Below, one piece after another: positions 8,107-16,893 of a stretch of 64,000 nt of DNA (the stretch's first letter is position 1; each line of letters opens with the position of its first letter). Under the pieces are notes generated by a model. That model made no database searches. It was not told the DNA's origin and saw only the letters and a program-made list of their open reading frames with translations. Source of the stretch: Microgenomates group bacterium GW2011_GWC1_46_15. GTDB lineage: Bacteria; Patescibacteria; Microgenomatia; UBA1400; UBA12028. A program made the position numbers and the translations under genes. Where the stretch lies: assembly GCA_001002285.1 (NCBI GenBank), contig LCLX01000003.1, forward strand, positions 1 through 64,000, read 5' to 3'.

Positions 8107-9354
8107 ATGCGATTCCGTTCAACAACACTTCAACTTATACTCTTTTGCGCCGTTCTCTTTCTCCTTCCCACCAACCTTTTTTTGAAGTTCGTGCTTCCCA
8201 GTTCATATGTAAGTGGAACGCTTGTTGACTACCTCATTCCAAAATTTTACCTTTCCGATATTCCAATCCTGCTTTTATTCATCACCTGGATATACGAAAA
8301 AAGAAACATGGTGTTTTCTTTCCGACAACTCCGCGCGCTTCTTCACCGGCACTCTTGCATCGCGCTCATCTCGGCGTTTGCTCTTATTCACGTCTTCACC
8401 CATCTCGACACACCGTCGCTTCCCGCAACGGTGTGGTTTATCGCAAAGCTTGTTGAAGTGTGGCTTTTGGGAACATGGATCACCGAACACCCACCGCTCA
8501 CTCGGAATAAGGCAGTTTTTTTCGTACTCATCGCGACGATTCTTTTCCAGTCTTCCCTTGCGCTCTATCAGTACCGCACACAACGGTCGTTTTTCGGCTA
8601 TCTCTTTCTCGGAGAAGCAAGGCTTGACCATAACCCGATTGTTGCGAAAACAAAATACCCTGGGAGCGTACAGATCCTTCCGTATGGAACGACCCCGCAC
8701 CCCAATGTGCTGGCCGGTGTCATTGTTGGTTACCTCGTTTTGCTTTGGGCGCTCTTTCCAAAAACACGCTGGACGGCTGTTGCAACTATTTTTGGGGGAA
8801 TCATTGTTCTTCTCACCGAATCAACCACAGCGTTTGCCGCAGGTATACTTCCTGTTGCGCTTTTTCTCTACTGGAAATATGTTCCGTATGTTAAATCAAA
8901 ACTCCCATCTCCTCTTTTCATCATTATTCTTTTTTCTATACTCGCCAGCGCACTTCTTTTCTTTTTCCCGCAAGACACATCGTTTCTCCGCAGAAAACAG
9001 CTCGAAATCATTGCGCTTCGTATGTTTCAGGCCCATCCGCTTTTTGGCGCCGGTCTCAATCAGTTCACAACACAGGTAGAGTGGTTTGGATACGTAAGTT
9101 CAACAGTGCGTTTCCTTCAACCAACGCATAATGTGGCACTTTTGTGGCTTGCTGAAACCGGAATTTCCGGCATGTTGTTTATTGCTCTTTTCGTATACAT
9201 CGCACATAAAAAATACTCACTGCGTTTGCCGGTTGCGATGTTTATACTTTTTTCCCTTGCCCCAATTTTTACTCTGGATCATTATCTGTATTCGCTTCAA
9301 GCAGGACAACTTTTATCCGCAATATTGATTGGAGTTTCGCTAAAGAAAAAGTGA
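8107..9354 (+). CDS. O-antigen ligase-like (Wzy_C family) membrane protein (415 aa)
   Basis: Polytopic membrane protein with about 10-12 hydrophobic spans. Two family landmarks are visible: TTPHPNVLAGVIVGY in the middle and, after a loop, MFQAHPLFGAGLNQF followed by QPTHNVALLWLAETGISGM, which matches the Wzy_C signature of O-antigen ligases/polymerases and bacterial O-oligosaccharyltransferases. These enzymes transfer lipid-linked glycans to lipid A, polymers or proteins; the acceptor here is unknown, and with no LPS genes in view protein or cell-wall glycosylation is possible. A second member is encoded at 45022-47154. It runs into argS tail to tail. Confidence 0.8.
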   Translation: MRFRSTTLQLILFCAVLFLLPTNLFLKFVLPSSYVSGTLVDYLIPKFYLSDIPILLLFITWIYEKRNMVFSFRQLRALLHRHSCIALISAFALIHVFTHLDTPSLPATVWFIAKLVEVWLLGTWITEHPPLTRNKAVFFVLIATILFQSSLALYQYRTQRSFFGYLFLGEARLDHNPIVAKTKYPGSVQILPYGTTPHPNVLAGVIVGYLVLLWALFPKTRWTAVATIFGGIIVLLTESTTAFAAGILPVALFLYWKYVPYVKSKLPSPLFIIILFSILASALLFFFPQDTSFLRRKQLEIIALRMFQAHPLFGAGLNQFTTQVEWFGYVSSTVRFLQPTHNVALLWLAETGISGMLFIALFVYIAHKKYSLRLPVAMFILFSLAPIFTLDHYLYSLQAGQLLSAILIGVSLKKK

Positions 9355-9362
9355 AAAAGAAG

Positions 9363-11099
9363 TTACATTTTTTCCGGCGCGATAATGCCCAACACCTTCA
9401 AACCGTTCCGCAAAACAACCGCGGTTGCTTCTGTCAGTGATAATCGGTACGCTTCGTGCTCGCCGGAACCCACAATTTTCCTGCTGTTGTAGAATGTGTT
9501 GAACTCCTGCGCCAACGCAAAAAGATACGTGCAGATGTGGTGCGGTGCGTATTCCTCCGTGGACCGCGCAACAATTTCGGGGAACTGATCGAGCATATAC
9601 TCAAGCGCTCCGGGCTTCCCCGCCTCCATCGTTTGTGTCGGCACACTTCCTGCGTTTTTCACACTCCCCGCTTTCGCGCCCTTCGCACCTCCCGCCTTTT
9701 TGAGCACTGACTTTGCCCGCGCGTACGTGTATTGAAGATACGGCCCCGAGTTTCCTTTCAGATTCACGACCTCATCCCAATCAAACAACACATCCTTAAT
9801 CGTTTCCCGTTTGAGATCGTTGTACTTGAGCGCTCCAAGTCCAACCTCTTCCGCGGTTTTGGGGTTAAACGTGGACGCACGCTTGACCGCCTCGGCCAAC
9901 ACGTCCTCCAACCAAATCGTGTTTCCCTTGCGCGTACTCATCTTCCCTTCTTTGAATCGAATCATGCCGTGCGCAACGTGCTTCCGCTGTGCTTTTTTGC
10001 AGTACCCAACCATCTCTTCGGCCTCGTAGAGTTGGTGGAAGTACAGACTCTGTTCCGCGCCCACCTCATTGACAATCAAAATATCCTTCCCCCACTTCCC
10101 TATGCGGTACTTGTCGGTTGCAAAGTCGCGGGTCGCATACAGCGTTGCGCCGTCTTTTTTGCGGAGCATGAGCGGTGGATATTTGTCGCCCGGGTAGAAA
10201 ATCAGCAATGCCCCCTGGCTCTCTTTTGCAATACCGGACTGTGTGAAATCCGCAATCACCTCATCCATCTTGTCTTCAAAGAAACTTTCGCCCAGCATCA
10301 TGTCAAATGAAACGCCCAGGCGCTTGTATATTGCGTTGAACTGCACCATGGACCAGTCAATGCACTTCTTCCATAACCGCCGCGCTTCGGCATCGCCTTT
10401 TTCAAGTTTGGCAAACCACGCCCGCCCTTCATCCTCCAATGTTGGATCCTTTTCTGCTTCCGCGTGGAACTTCACGTACAACTCAACCAGCATGCGAACC
10501 GGCTGCTTGCTCCGTTCAATTGCGTTTTCGTCGCCCCATTTTTTCATCGCAACGATCTGTTTGCCGAACTGCGTACCCCAATCGCCTAAATGGTTATCAC
10601 GGAGCACTGAGTAGCCGGAAAATGACATCATTCGCGCGATAGCGTCCCCAATGATCGTTGAGCGGAGATGGCCGATTGTGAAGGGTTTGGCGATGTTCGG
10701 CGAAGAAAACTCCACAATCACTGTCTTCCCCTTGCCCATGATCGAGTTTCCATACTTTTCGCCTTCTTTTCGTATTGTGGACAACATGTTTCCAAAGTAT
10801 TTTTTTGAGAGATGAAAGTTAATAAACCCAGGACCAGCTATCTCAACTCTCTCAAGAAAATCATATTTTTTATCTACAATGTGCTGAACAATTTTTGTCG
10901 CCAATTCGCGTGGTTTGGAATTCATTGCTTTGACGTTTGCCAATGCGGCATTTGTGGCAAAATCACCGTGTTCGCGGTTTGCGGGACGCTCTAAAACGAC
11001 CATTGGATGGTCGGCACCCAACGTAGAAAGATACTTGGTGATGGTTGCGTGCAGCTGGTCACGCGCGGAAAGTAAAATCGGTACCGGTTTTGGGTTCAT
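9363..11099 (-). CDS. argS: Arginyl-tRNA synthetase
   Basis: Class I aminoacyl-tRNA synthetase charging tRNA-Arg (one such tRNA is at 433-504). An Arg-tRNA-synthetase N-terminal (Add1-like) domain is followed by the HIGH-type motif in PFTIGHLRSTIIGD, the KMSK-type KMSTRKGN, and a C-terminal DALR-type anticodon-binding domain ending VLRNGLKVLGIIAPEKM. Its 578 residues are normal for the family. The ATG overlaps the stop of the upstream ComEC metallo-beta-lactamase gene (ATGA), so translation is probably coupled and the two share regulation. Confidence 0.97.
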   Translation of the reverse strand: MNPKPVPILLSARDQLHATITKYLSTLGADHPMVVLERPANREHGDFATNAALANVKAMNSKPRELATKIVQHIVDKKYDFLERVEIAGPGFINFHLSKKYFGNMLSTIRKEGEKYGNSIMGKGKTVIVEFSSPNIAKPFTIGHLRSTIIGDAIARMMSFSGYSVLRDNHLGDWGTQFGKQIVAMKKWGDENAIERSKQPVRMLVELYVKFHAEAEKDPTLEDEGRAWFAKLEKGDAEARRLWKKCIDWSMVQFNAIYKRLGVSFDMMLGESFFEDKMDEVIADFTQSGIAKESQGALLIFYPGDKYPPLMLRKKDGATLYATRDFATDKYRIGKWGKDILIVNEVGAEQSLYFHQLYEAEEMVGYCKKAQRKHVAHGMIRFKEGKMSTRKGNTIWLEDVLAEAVKRASTFNPKTAEEVGLGALKYNDLKRETIKDVLFDWDEVVNLKGNSGPYLQYTYARAKSVLKKAGGAKGAKAGSVKNAGSVPTQTMEAGKPGALEYMLDQFPEIVARSTEEYAPHHICTYLFALAQEFNTFYNSRKIVGSGEHEAYRLSLTEATAVVLRNGLKVLGIIAPEKM

Positions 11100-12019
11100 A
11101 GTGATATCTTATGATACCATCCATCAGTTTGCCATACCCGCATTCCGTCCGTTTCCAGTTCAACTTCTCCATCGCGGTCGGTGCGGAAAATTCGTATATT
11201 CATTGCAGAAAGGAGATCCAATACGCGTTTTGTTGGATGCCCATAGCTGTTTTTCTTTCCAACGCTGATGAATGCAAGTTTTGGCCGAGTTTTCTCGAGG
11301 AACTCTTGAGAAGTAGAGTGCGTTGAGCCGTGATGCCCTACTTTTAACACCGTCACTGGCGTCAATTTTCCAGAGAAAATGAGGATTTGCTCTTGGGAAA
11401 TCTCGAGATCGCCGGTAAACAAGGCACTAAAATCCCCAAATTCCAGCTTAATGACAATGGAGCAAGCATTTGTACTACTATACGTGGCATTCTGCCGATA
11501 TTCGTTTTTACTTGATGTATCAGCATTATCACAATTTTCGCGTTGTTTCTGCTGTTCCGGAAGTCGTGGCGGCCAGACAATCAAAAAACGTTCTTTTTCG
11601 TATTGGAACATATCTCCCTCACTCGCTGTGGTTTCGTGTATATGACGCTCTGCAATCAACTGCGTGAGTTCCGAAAAGACTTTAGTTTTGCTCATCATCC
11701 CATTTGTTATGATTTGATCTACTTTGTACTCTTTTATTACTGGTATGATACCAGAAATGTGATCCGCGTCAGGATGTGTTGCCACAATCCACTCAATGGT
11801 ATGGTCAAATAGTGGCATGTGCATGCGAAGACAACCCAAAACTTTGTCGTTTGGGCCTCCATCTATGAGCATTTGAGTATTCTTATAGGTTATGAGGAGA
11901 GCATCTCCCTGTCCCACATCGCACATAATGACACGCAACTGGTCTTTTCCACCCTGCTTGAGTAAAATTACTGCTAGTAATGCGAATGTTACCCATATAA
12001 ATATGTATTTTTTGTTCAT
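11096..12019 (-). CDS. ComEC-type metallo-beta-lactamase domain protein (separate cistron)
   Basis: Corresponds to the C-terminal extracytoplasmic domain of ComEC/Rec2, here its own 307-residue protein. An N-terminal membrane anchor (YIFIWVTFALLAVILL) is followed by VIMCDVGQGDALLI, the metal motif THPDADH (HxDxDH type), a later LFTGD and GHHGS, and SVGKKNSYGHP. In other bacteria this domain is implicated in processing incoming DNA. The full-length competence (membrane-channel) half is encoded just upstream at 12091-13392. A CIRCE-like operator lies in the 71-nt gap between them. Its stop overlaps the argS start. Confidence 0.9.
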   Translation of the reverse strand: MNKKYIFIWVTFALLAVILLKQGGKDQLRVIMCDVGQGDALLITYKNTQMLIDGGPNDKVLGCLRMHMPLFDHTIEWIVATHPDADHISGIIPVIKEYKVDQIITNGMMSKTKVFSELTQLIAERHIHETTASEGDMFQYEKERFLIVWPPRLPEQQKQRENCDNADTSSKNEYRQNATYSSTNACSIVIKLEFGDFSALFTGDLEISQEQILIFSGKLTPVTVLKVGHHGSTHSTSQEFLEKTRPKLAFISVGKKNSYGHPTKRVLDLLSAMNIRIFRTDRDGEVELETDGMRVWQTDGWYHKISL

Positions 12020-12049
12020 GTATCCCTGTTATATGTCTGTTAAGAGATA

Positions 12050-12076
12050 TAAGCACTCTATATTATTGAGTGCTAA
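12050..12076. promoter_or_regulatory. CIRCE-like HrcA operator
   Basis: Plus strand reads TAAGCACTC, a 9-nt spacer (12059-12067), GAGTGCTAA. The CIRCE consensus is TTAGCACTC-N9-GAGTGCTAA, so 17 of 18 defined positions match and the spacer length is exact. It sits 14 nt after the comEC channel gene and about 30 nt before the start of the metallo-beta-lactamase gene. On the minus strand a TTAGCA/TTATAT pair overlapping it could be a promoter. Confidence 0.7.
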
Positions 12077-12090
12077 CTCTTCTTTTTTCT

Positions 12091-13392
12091 TCAAGAATTC
12101 CCGCTACGCGAGAGCAACTCTTTTCTTTCTATATATTTTTTCTTCCGAAGGCGTTCTGAGACGATAATTCCGCAGATTCCCGCACCCCACAGTCCTATAA
12201 TAAGCCGTTCGTGTGGTGAAATAAAGAGGGATGCTAGGGGAAAACCGGCAAAAAATCGTACACTTTGTATAAAAAAGTTAGTAGATAGATATGTTATTTG
12301 TATTGATAAATCGCTTAATAATGGAATTTTTGCGGACAAGAAAGAGAAGAATGAAACACCCATGATGTATGGGACCGTCCACAATAAAAGCGGGTTTGCA
12401 AGGAGTCCTACCAGGCTAATTTGGCCAAAAGAGAGGACTAAAAATGGGAGCGTTCCCATCATTGCGCAGAACGAAATAAGGCCTTGATCGCACAAAAAAC
12501 GCATGGTTTTTGACGCGAATGTTTCCCGAATTTTCCTCTGGAGAATGGGCATGAGGAACAAAATTCCTGCTGTCGCGCCAAAAGACAATTGGAAGCTCAC
12601 GGAAAACAATAATAACGGATTAACTGCGAGAAAAATGAGTGAAGTGAGGACTAAAATCCACCCTCCGTGGTACTCCCTACCTCTGGTAATCGCGAGTAAC
12701 CCTACAAGCGCCATGATTGCCGCACGAAGTACGGAAACAGAAAAACCGGCGAGTGTTGTGTATAAAAGCGTGCCAATTCCGATCAACAAATACTTCATTT
12801 TTCCTTGTTTGATCAATATATATTGTAGGGATGACAAAATGACAGAAACGTTGTATCCTGAAGCTGAGACAACATGGAGAATGCCTGTTTTCCGGGCGGA
12901 ATCAAGGAAGTCGGGGGAAAATGCCGTGTCAGAACCGATAAGCATGCCCGTTGCGAGGCTCGCGTGATTCGGGGGTAGGCGTGTCCTATAAAACTCGAGA
13001 AAGTTTCGCCTTATATTTGCTACTTTTTCGAGAAAATACCACACATAAAAGATACCCGAATCCTCTCTCTTCTGTTTTATTACATAAGACTTTCCTATCA
13101 ATCTAATTTTGCTATTCACCAAGTCTGTCAGAGTGTTGTGTGTTCTGCTAACGGTTCCACGCACTATAATAGTATCCCCTATTTTAGCCTGGACTCCGCC
13201 TGGAAATCCTATAGTATAGAAAGACGAATGATATGCGAATTTTGATCTATTTTGATCTATTTGAAAGAAGAACGTAAGAGTATGGGTCGTTTCTTCCAGA
13301 TCATGCATCTGATCAGCTTGATTATATATACGCATGAAACGCAGGAATATGAAGGATGTTAACAATACTGTAAGAAGTACATATGGTGTCAT
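12091..13392 (-). CDS. comEC: ComEC competence-domain DNA-uptake channel (433 aa)
   Basis: Membrane channel for single-stranded DNA import during transformation. After one or two N-terminal spans comes an OB-fold-like segment (GVQAKIGDTIIVRGTV), then the Competence domain with its hallmark ILHVVSASGYNVSVI and VLRAAIMALVGLLA, in about eight further spans, ending in a basic tail (RLRKKKYIERKE). The metallo-beta-lactamase domain usually fused at the C-terminus is absent here and is supplied by the next cistron. The gene follows comEA (stop at 13437) in the same direction, so comEA-comEC-MBL-argS may form one unit with internal promoters. Confidence 0.93.
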   Translation of the reverse strand: MTPYVLLTVLLTSFIFLRFMRIYNQADQMHDLEETTHTLTFFFQIDQNRSKFAYHSSFYTIGFPGGVQAKIGDTIIVRGTVSRTHNTLTDLVNSKIRLIGKSYVIKQKREDSGIFYVWYFLEKVANIRRNFLEFYRTRLPPNHASLATGMLIGSDTAFSPDFLDSARKTGILHVVSASGYNVSVILSSLQYILIKQGKMKYLLIGIGTLLYTTLAGFSVSVLRAAIMALVGLLAITRGREYHGGWILVLTSLIFLAVNPLLLFSVSFQLSFGATAGILFLMPILQRKIRETFASKTMRFLCDQGLISFCAMMGTLPFLVLSFGQISLVGLLANPLLLWTVPYIMGVSFFSFLSAKIPLLSDLSIQITYLSTNFFIQSVRFFAGFPLASLFISPHERLIIGLWGAGICGIIVSERLRKKKYIERKELLSRSGNS

Positions 13393-13436
13393 ACTAGTAC
13401 AATAATTTTCACGATATCGTTGGTCAGTGAAAATAT

Positions 13437-14111
13437 TTAGAACGTAATAGAGCTTTTTACACTCTCAGCAAGTGATGATGAAAGCCCCGAACGTTCAAGA
13501 AACTCGCTAAACGTGGCATACGGCCGACCGCTGACAATTCCCTGCGCGCGAACCTCGCCAATTCCTTTGAGTTCGGTGAGTTGCGCAAGCGTCGCGGTGT
13601 TCACGTTAACGAGCGTACTTTGCGCACTGAGTTGTTTTTCGCTGGAAACACTCTCGCCGTCAGCTTCGATACCATCCTCTCCCTCGAATGGAATAAAAAT
13701 GAGCATCTCATCACGAAGTTTTTGTGCCATGTTAACGTGTCGGTCAATCCATGCGCGGTTTGCCTGGCGGAGCACACCCCCTGCAGACGCAATCGCCTCC
13801 CCCACCCTGCTTTGTTCTTCCAAAGCATATGAGCCGGGAGACTTGACAGCGCCGGTGACAGCAACAACCACATGTTTCCTGGGCTGCGCCGAGGGTGAGG
13901 CGGCCTGGTGATCTGAAATATCGGAAATGATTGGTTGAAACGCCACATTCTCATCCTGATTTTTCGTTTGAAAAAGGAATAGTGTGCCGAGAACAAGCGA
14001 TCCTGCACCCATCGCCAACGCGCCAATAGAAATCGCGTTGAGGCGGGAACTAAAAAATTGTTTGAGTTGAGCGAGTGCTTGAGACACTGCCGGCGGAACT
14101 TCGATCTGCAT
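13437..14111 (-). CDS. comEA: ComEA-like competence DNA-binding protein
   Basis: Exported DNA receptor for transformation. From the ATG at 14111 (MQIEVPPAV): a short cytoplasmic start, a membrane span (ISIGALAMGAGSLVLGTLFLF), a SLBB-like domain (VVVAVTGAVKSPGSYALEE to DEMLIFIPF), a linker, and a helix-hairpin-helix DNA-binding module (VNVNTATLAQLTELKGIGEV). I prefer 14111 to the longer start at 14141 because a TACGAT -10 box lies 7 nt upstream, preceded by the conserved promoter element shared with two small-membrane-protein operons. Upstream of comEC in the same direction, as in many competence loci. Confidence 0.93.
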   Translation of the reverse strand: MQIEVPPAVSQALAQLKQFFSSRLNAISIGALAMGAGSLVLGTLFLFQTKNQDENVAFQPIISDISDHQAASPSAQPRKHVVVAVTGAVKSPGSYALEEQSRVGEAIASAGGVLRQANRAWIDRHVNMAQKLRDEMLIFIPFEGEDGIEADGESVSSEKQLSAQSTLVNVNTATLAQLTELKGIGEVRAQGIVSGRPYATFSEFLERSGLSSSLAESVKSSITF

Positions 14112-14118
14112 ATACACC

Positions 14119-14172
14119 ATCGTATGCGACCAATCGAACAATCACCTTACGAAAACCAAATTGGGGGTATGA
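14119..14172 (-). promoter_or_regulatory. comEA promoter with conserved upstream element, copy 2
   Basis: Minus strand: the element (ATACCCCCAATTT, TTTTCGTAAGGTG, TTGTTCGAT; 14172-14133), 8 nt, TACGAT (14124-14119), 7 nt, ATG. Same geometry as copies at 6232 and 43443. Just upstream (14170-14193) is a piece of the dispersed repeat (GGTCGGGTCTACCCTTTT). Confidence 0.55.
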
Positions 14173-14203
14173 AAAGGGTAGACCCGACCTTCCCTTTTCC
14201 GAC

Positions 14204-16705
14204 TTACTTTTCTTCGAGGACAAAGTTCACGAGTTTTCCGGGAACGACAACGGTATTCTTTACCGATCCCGCTTTAAGTAACTCCGCGACTTTTTCAAGC
14301 CCTTTGGCGGCCTCAGCGACACGCGTTTTATCCATTGCCTCGTTTGCATCTATTGTGAATCTTCCGCGAAGCTTTCCATTTACTTGCACAATAATCTCCA
14401 CTGTTTTTTCCACCAGGAGATTTTGCTGATATGTGGGCCATGACGACGTGTGGATAGAAGTAAATGATTTTTTACCTTTACTGCCACCGCCAATGAACTC
14501 TTGATAGATTTCTTCAGCCATAAACGGCATGAATGGCGCAAACAACTTGAGAAACTGTTCAGCATCTTTTTTCTCCATCGCTTCCCCATCTTCACTCCAC
14601 ACATTCGCGCACTCCATGAGCATGGCGATTGATGTGTTAAACCGGAACGCCGCCATGTCTTCTGTGCATTTTTTTATTGTTCGCTGAAGTTTGACTAATA
14701 AATTTTGTGTGGTTGGTTTTGTAGTATCAACTTTTGTGCGGACTTTTGTATGGAATAGCCGCCATATTTTTTGCTGCCACCGGTACATGCCGGAAATTCC
14801 CGCATCACGAAAGTCACCGCCTTGGTCGTATGGTCCAAGGAACATAAGATAGGTACGCAGCGCATCTGCGCTAAATTTTTCAATGTACTCGTCCGGGTTT
14901 ACGACGTTGCCCTTTGACTTACTCATTTTTGCGCCGTCTTTAATGATGAGGCCGTGGCCAAACAAAAATGGGAACGGCTCATCAAAATCGAGATACTTCC
15001 AGTCCTTGAGCGCCATCGTAACAAACCGTGCATAGAGGAGGTGCAAGACCGCATGTTCGGCGCCACCAATATACGCGTTTACCGGTAGCCAGGTTTTGAT
15101 ACGGGCGGAATCAAACGGCTTGTCTTTCGTATGTACACTTGGGTATCGCAAAAAATACCAACTGGAATCGAGGAACGTATCAGATACATCGGTTTCGCGT
15201 TTTGCTTTTTTGCCACATTTGGGACATGGCGTGTAGAGCCAAGACTCTGGCGCACGTTCGAGCGGCGACTTGCCATCACCGGTTGGCTTGTAGTCTTTTA
15301 CAAATGGCAACTCGATTGGAAGCTGATCTTCGGGAACCGGTTGCCAGCCACACTCGGCACACTCCACCATTGGGATCGGCGGACCCCAATAGCGCTGGCG
15401 GGAAATCAGCCAATCGCGAAGGTGATATGTGGTGCGTTCACGTCCAAATTTTTTTCGGATCATCCACTGTTTCATGTTTTCTTTGCCCTCACCCCAAGCA
15501 GAAAGTTTCGAAAACTCACCAGAGTTGATGAGAACTCCCTTGCCCTCAAACGCTTTTTCACCGCGTGCTACCGCGGTGTTTATAGTGGCGTCGTCGTAGG
15601 ATACAACCTGTTTAAGCGGCAAACTGTATTTTTTTGCAAACGCAAAGTCGCGAAGGTCATGGCTTGGAACACCCATCACCGCGCCGGTCCCAACGTCTTT
15701 CAATACATAATCAGCAATCCAAATCGGAATTTTTTCGTTGGTTGCGGGATTGATTGCATATGCTCCGGTAAACACGCCGGTTTTGTCTTTTTCATCAATC
15801 TTGCGCTGTTGTTCCGTTTTATGCAGCGCTTTTTTGATGTACGCGCGCACCTCGGTTTTGTGCGTTTCATCGGCACATGATTCAACATGAGGATACTCGG
15901 GTGCTAACACAAGATATGTGATACCAAACATCGTTTCCCAAAACTTGGTCCAAACGGAAATGATTTCTTTTTTCCCATCATGTGTTGTACCGTCTAGCTT
16001 GAAATCAATTTCCAGTCCTGTTTGCCTGCCGATCCACTGCCGTTGCGCGTTTTTGATTTTTTCTGGCCACTTAATTTTTTCGATGTTGGCCAAAAGTTGA
16101 TCGGCGTACTTCGTGATGCGAAAAAACCATTGCTTTGCTTCTCTGCGCTCCACCGATGTTTTGCACCGTTCACACACTCCGTCTTCAACTTGCTCGTCGG
16201 CCAACACTGTTTTGCACGAAGGGCACCAGTTCACCAACGACGATGCCTTGTATGCCAAACCGTTTTTAAACATCTGCACAAACAGCCATTGCGTCCATGT
16301 GTAGTACTCGGGATCGTATGTTTCGAGCCGCTCATCCCATGAAAAACCACTTCCAATTGCGCCAAGTTGACGGTAAAAATTTTCCTGTGATTTTTTTGCT
16401 TGTTCGACCGGATGCACGCCGATTTTGATCGCGTAGTTTTCCGAGTGAATACCAAACCCGTCTAAACCAATGGGTTCAAACACATCTTTGCCTTGCATGC
16501 GTTGGTAGCGTCCGTAAATATCCGCGCCGGAAAATGCGTACATATTGCCCACGTGCAGACCTTCCGCGGAAGGATACGGGAACATCATGAGGTTATAGAA
16601 TGGCGAGTTTGGATGATCGAGGTTGGGCTCATAGACGCGGTGCTTGCGCCAGGCTTCCGCCCACTGTTTTTCTGCTGAATGATGATCGTATGCACTTGCG
16701 TCCAT
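14204..16705 (-). CDS. leuS: Leucyl-tRNA synthetase
   Basis: Class I synthetase charging tRNA-Leu. Landmarks: the HIGH-type motif in FPYPSAEGLHVGNMYAF near residue 50, zinc-ribbon cysteines (WCPSCKTVLADEQVEDGVC), an editing (CP1) domain, a second CxxC region (VECAECGW ... PCPKCGKK), KMSKSKGN in the catalytic core, and the anticodon-binding and C-terminal domains. 833 residues is in range. TACAAT lies 7 nt before the ATG with no ribosome-binding site, so it is probably leaderless. Dispersed-repeat copy A lies directly upstream. Monocistronic in this view. Confidence 0.97.
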   Translation of the reverse strand: MDASAYDHHSAEKQWAEAWRKHRVYEPNLDHPNSPFYNLMMFPYPSAEGLHVGNMYAFSGADIYGRYQRMQGKDVFEPIGLDGFGIHSENYAIKIGVHPVEQAKKSQENFYRQLGAIGSGFSWDERLETYDPEYYTWTQWLFVQMFKNGLAYKASSLVNWCPSCKTVLADEQVEDGVCERCKTSVERREAKQWFFRITKYADQLLANIEKIKWPEKIKNAQRQWIGRQTGLEIDFKLDGTTHDGKKEIISVWTKFWETMFGITYLVLAPEYPHVESCADETHKTEVRAYIKKALHKTEQQRKIDEKDKTGVFTGAYAINPATNEKIPIWIADYVLKDVGTGAVMGVPSHDLRDFAFAKKYSLPLKQVVSYDDATINTAVARGEKAFEGKGVLINSGEFSKLSAWGEGKENMKQWMIRKKFGRERTTYHLRDWLISRQRYWGPPIPMVECAECGWQPVPEDQLPIELPFVKDYKPTGDGKSPLERAPESWLYTPCPKCGKKAKRETDVSDTFLDSSWYFLRYPSVHTKDKPFDSARIKTWLPVNAYIGGAEHAVLHLLYARFVTMALKDWKYLDFDEPFPFLFGHGLIIKDGAKMSKSKGNVVNPDEYIEKFSADALRTYLMFLGPYDQGGDFRDAGISGMYRWQQKIWRLFHTKVRTKVDTTKPTTQNLLVKLQRTIKKCTEDMAAFRFNTSIAMLMECANVWSEDGEAMEKKDAEQFLKLFAPFMPFMAEEIYQEFIGGGSKGKKSFTSIHTSSWPTYQQNLLVEKTVEIIVQVNGKLRGRFTIDANEAMDKTRVAEAAKGLEKVAELLKAGSVKNTVVVPGKLVNFVLEEK

Positions 16706-16712
16706 ACGGAGT

Positions 16713-16718
16713 ATTGTA
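16713..16718 (-). promoter_or_regulatory. -10 box of leuS
   Basis: TACAAT on the minus strand, 7 nt before the leuS ATG. Confidence 0.5.
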
Positions 16719-16722
16719 CTAA

Positions 16723-16872
16723 AGATCGGGACTTAAAGGAAACTAAAGCCACACAATGATGTATCGGCCTTTATGCCAGTTATACATTAAATTTCCACTG
16801 GCGCCCTATATGGGTAGATCGGGACTTAGCCAAGAGCCAATTATGCTTACCCAAGTGGTAAGTCCCGAACTT
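16723..16872 (+). repeat. Dispersed intergenic repeat, copy A
   Basis: About 150 bp. A 5' GATCGGGACTTA, a variable ~80 bp, then a conserved block containing CCCTATATGGGTAGATCGGG, ACTTAGCCAAGAGCC and ending AGTCCCGAACTT. TCGGGACT and AGTCCCGA are exact inverted partners, and the upstream GGGACTT copy could pair with the same 3' arm. Copies B (25353-25512) and C (57171-57330, reversed) are close; D (43282-43404, reversed) is diverged. Lies directly upstream of the gene at 16894. Confidence 0.75.
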
Positions 16873-16881
16873 AGTTCGTGC

Positions 16882-16887
16882 TACACT
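16882..16887 (+). promoter_or_regulatory. -10 box of the 16894 gene
   Basis: TACACT, 6 nt before ATG 16894; decides the start and implies a leaderless transcript beginning just after repeat copy A. Confidence 0.45.
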
Positions 16888-16893
16888 AGTTTT

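Noticed and set aside
16756..16893. N-terminal extension of the 16894 protein
   Set aside because: The extra 46 codons are the translation of repeat copy A; the same peptide (MGRSGLSQE) appears at copies B and C, and a -10 box lies just before the internal ATG.
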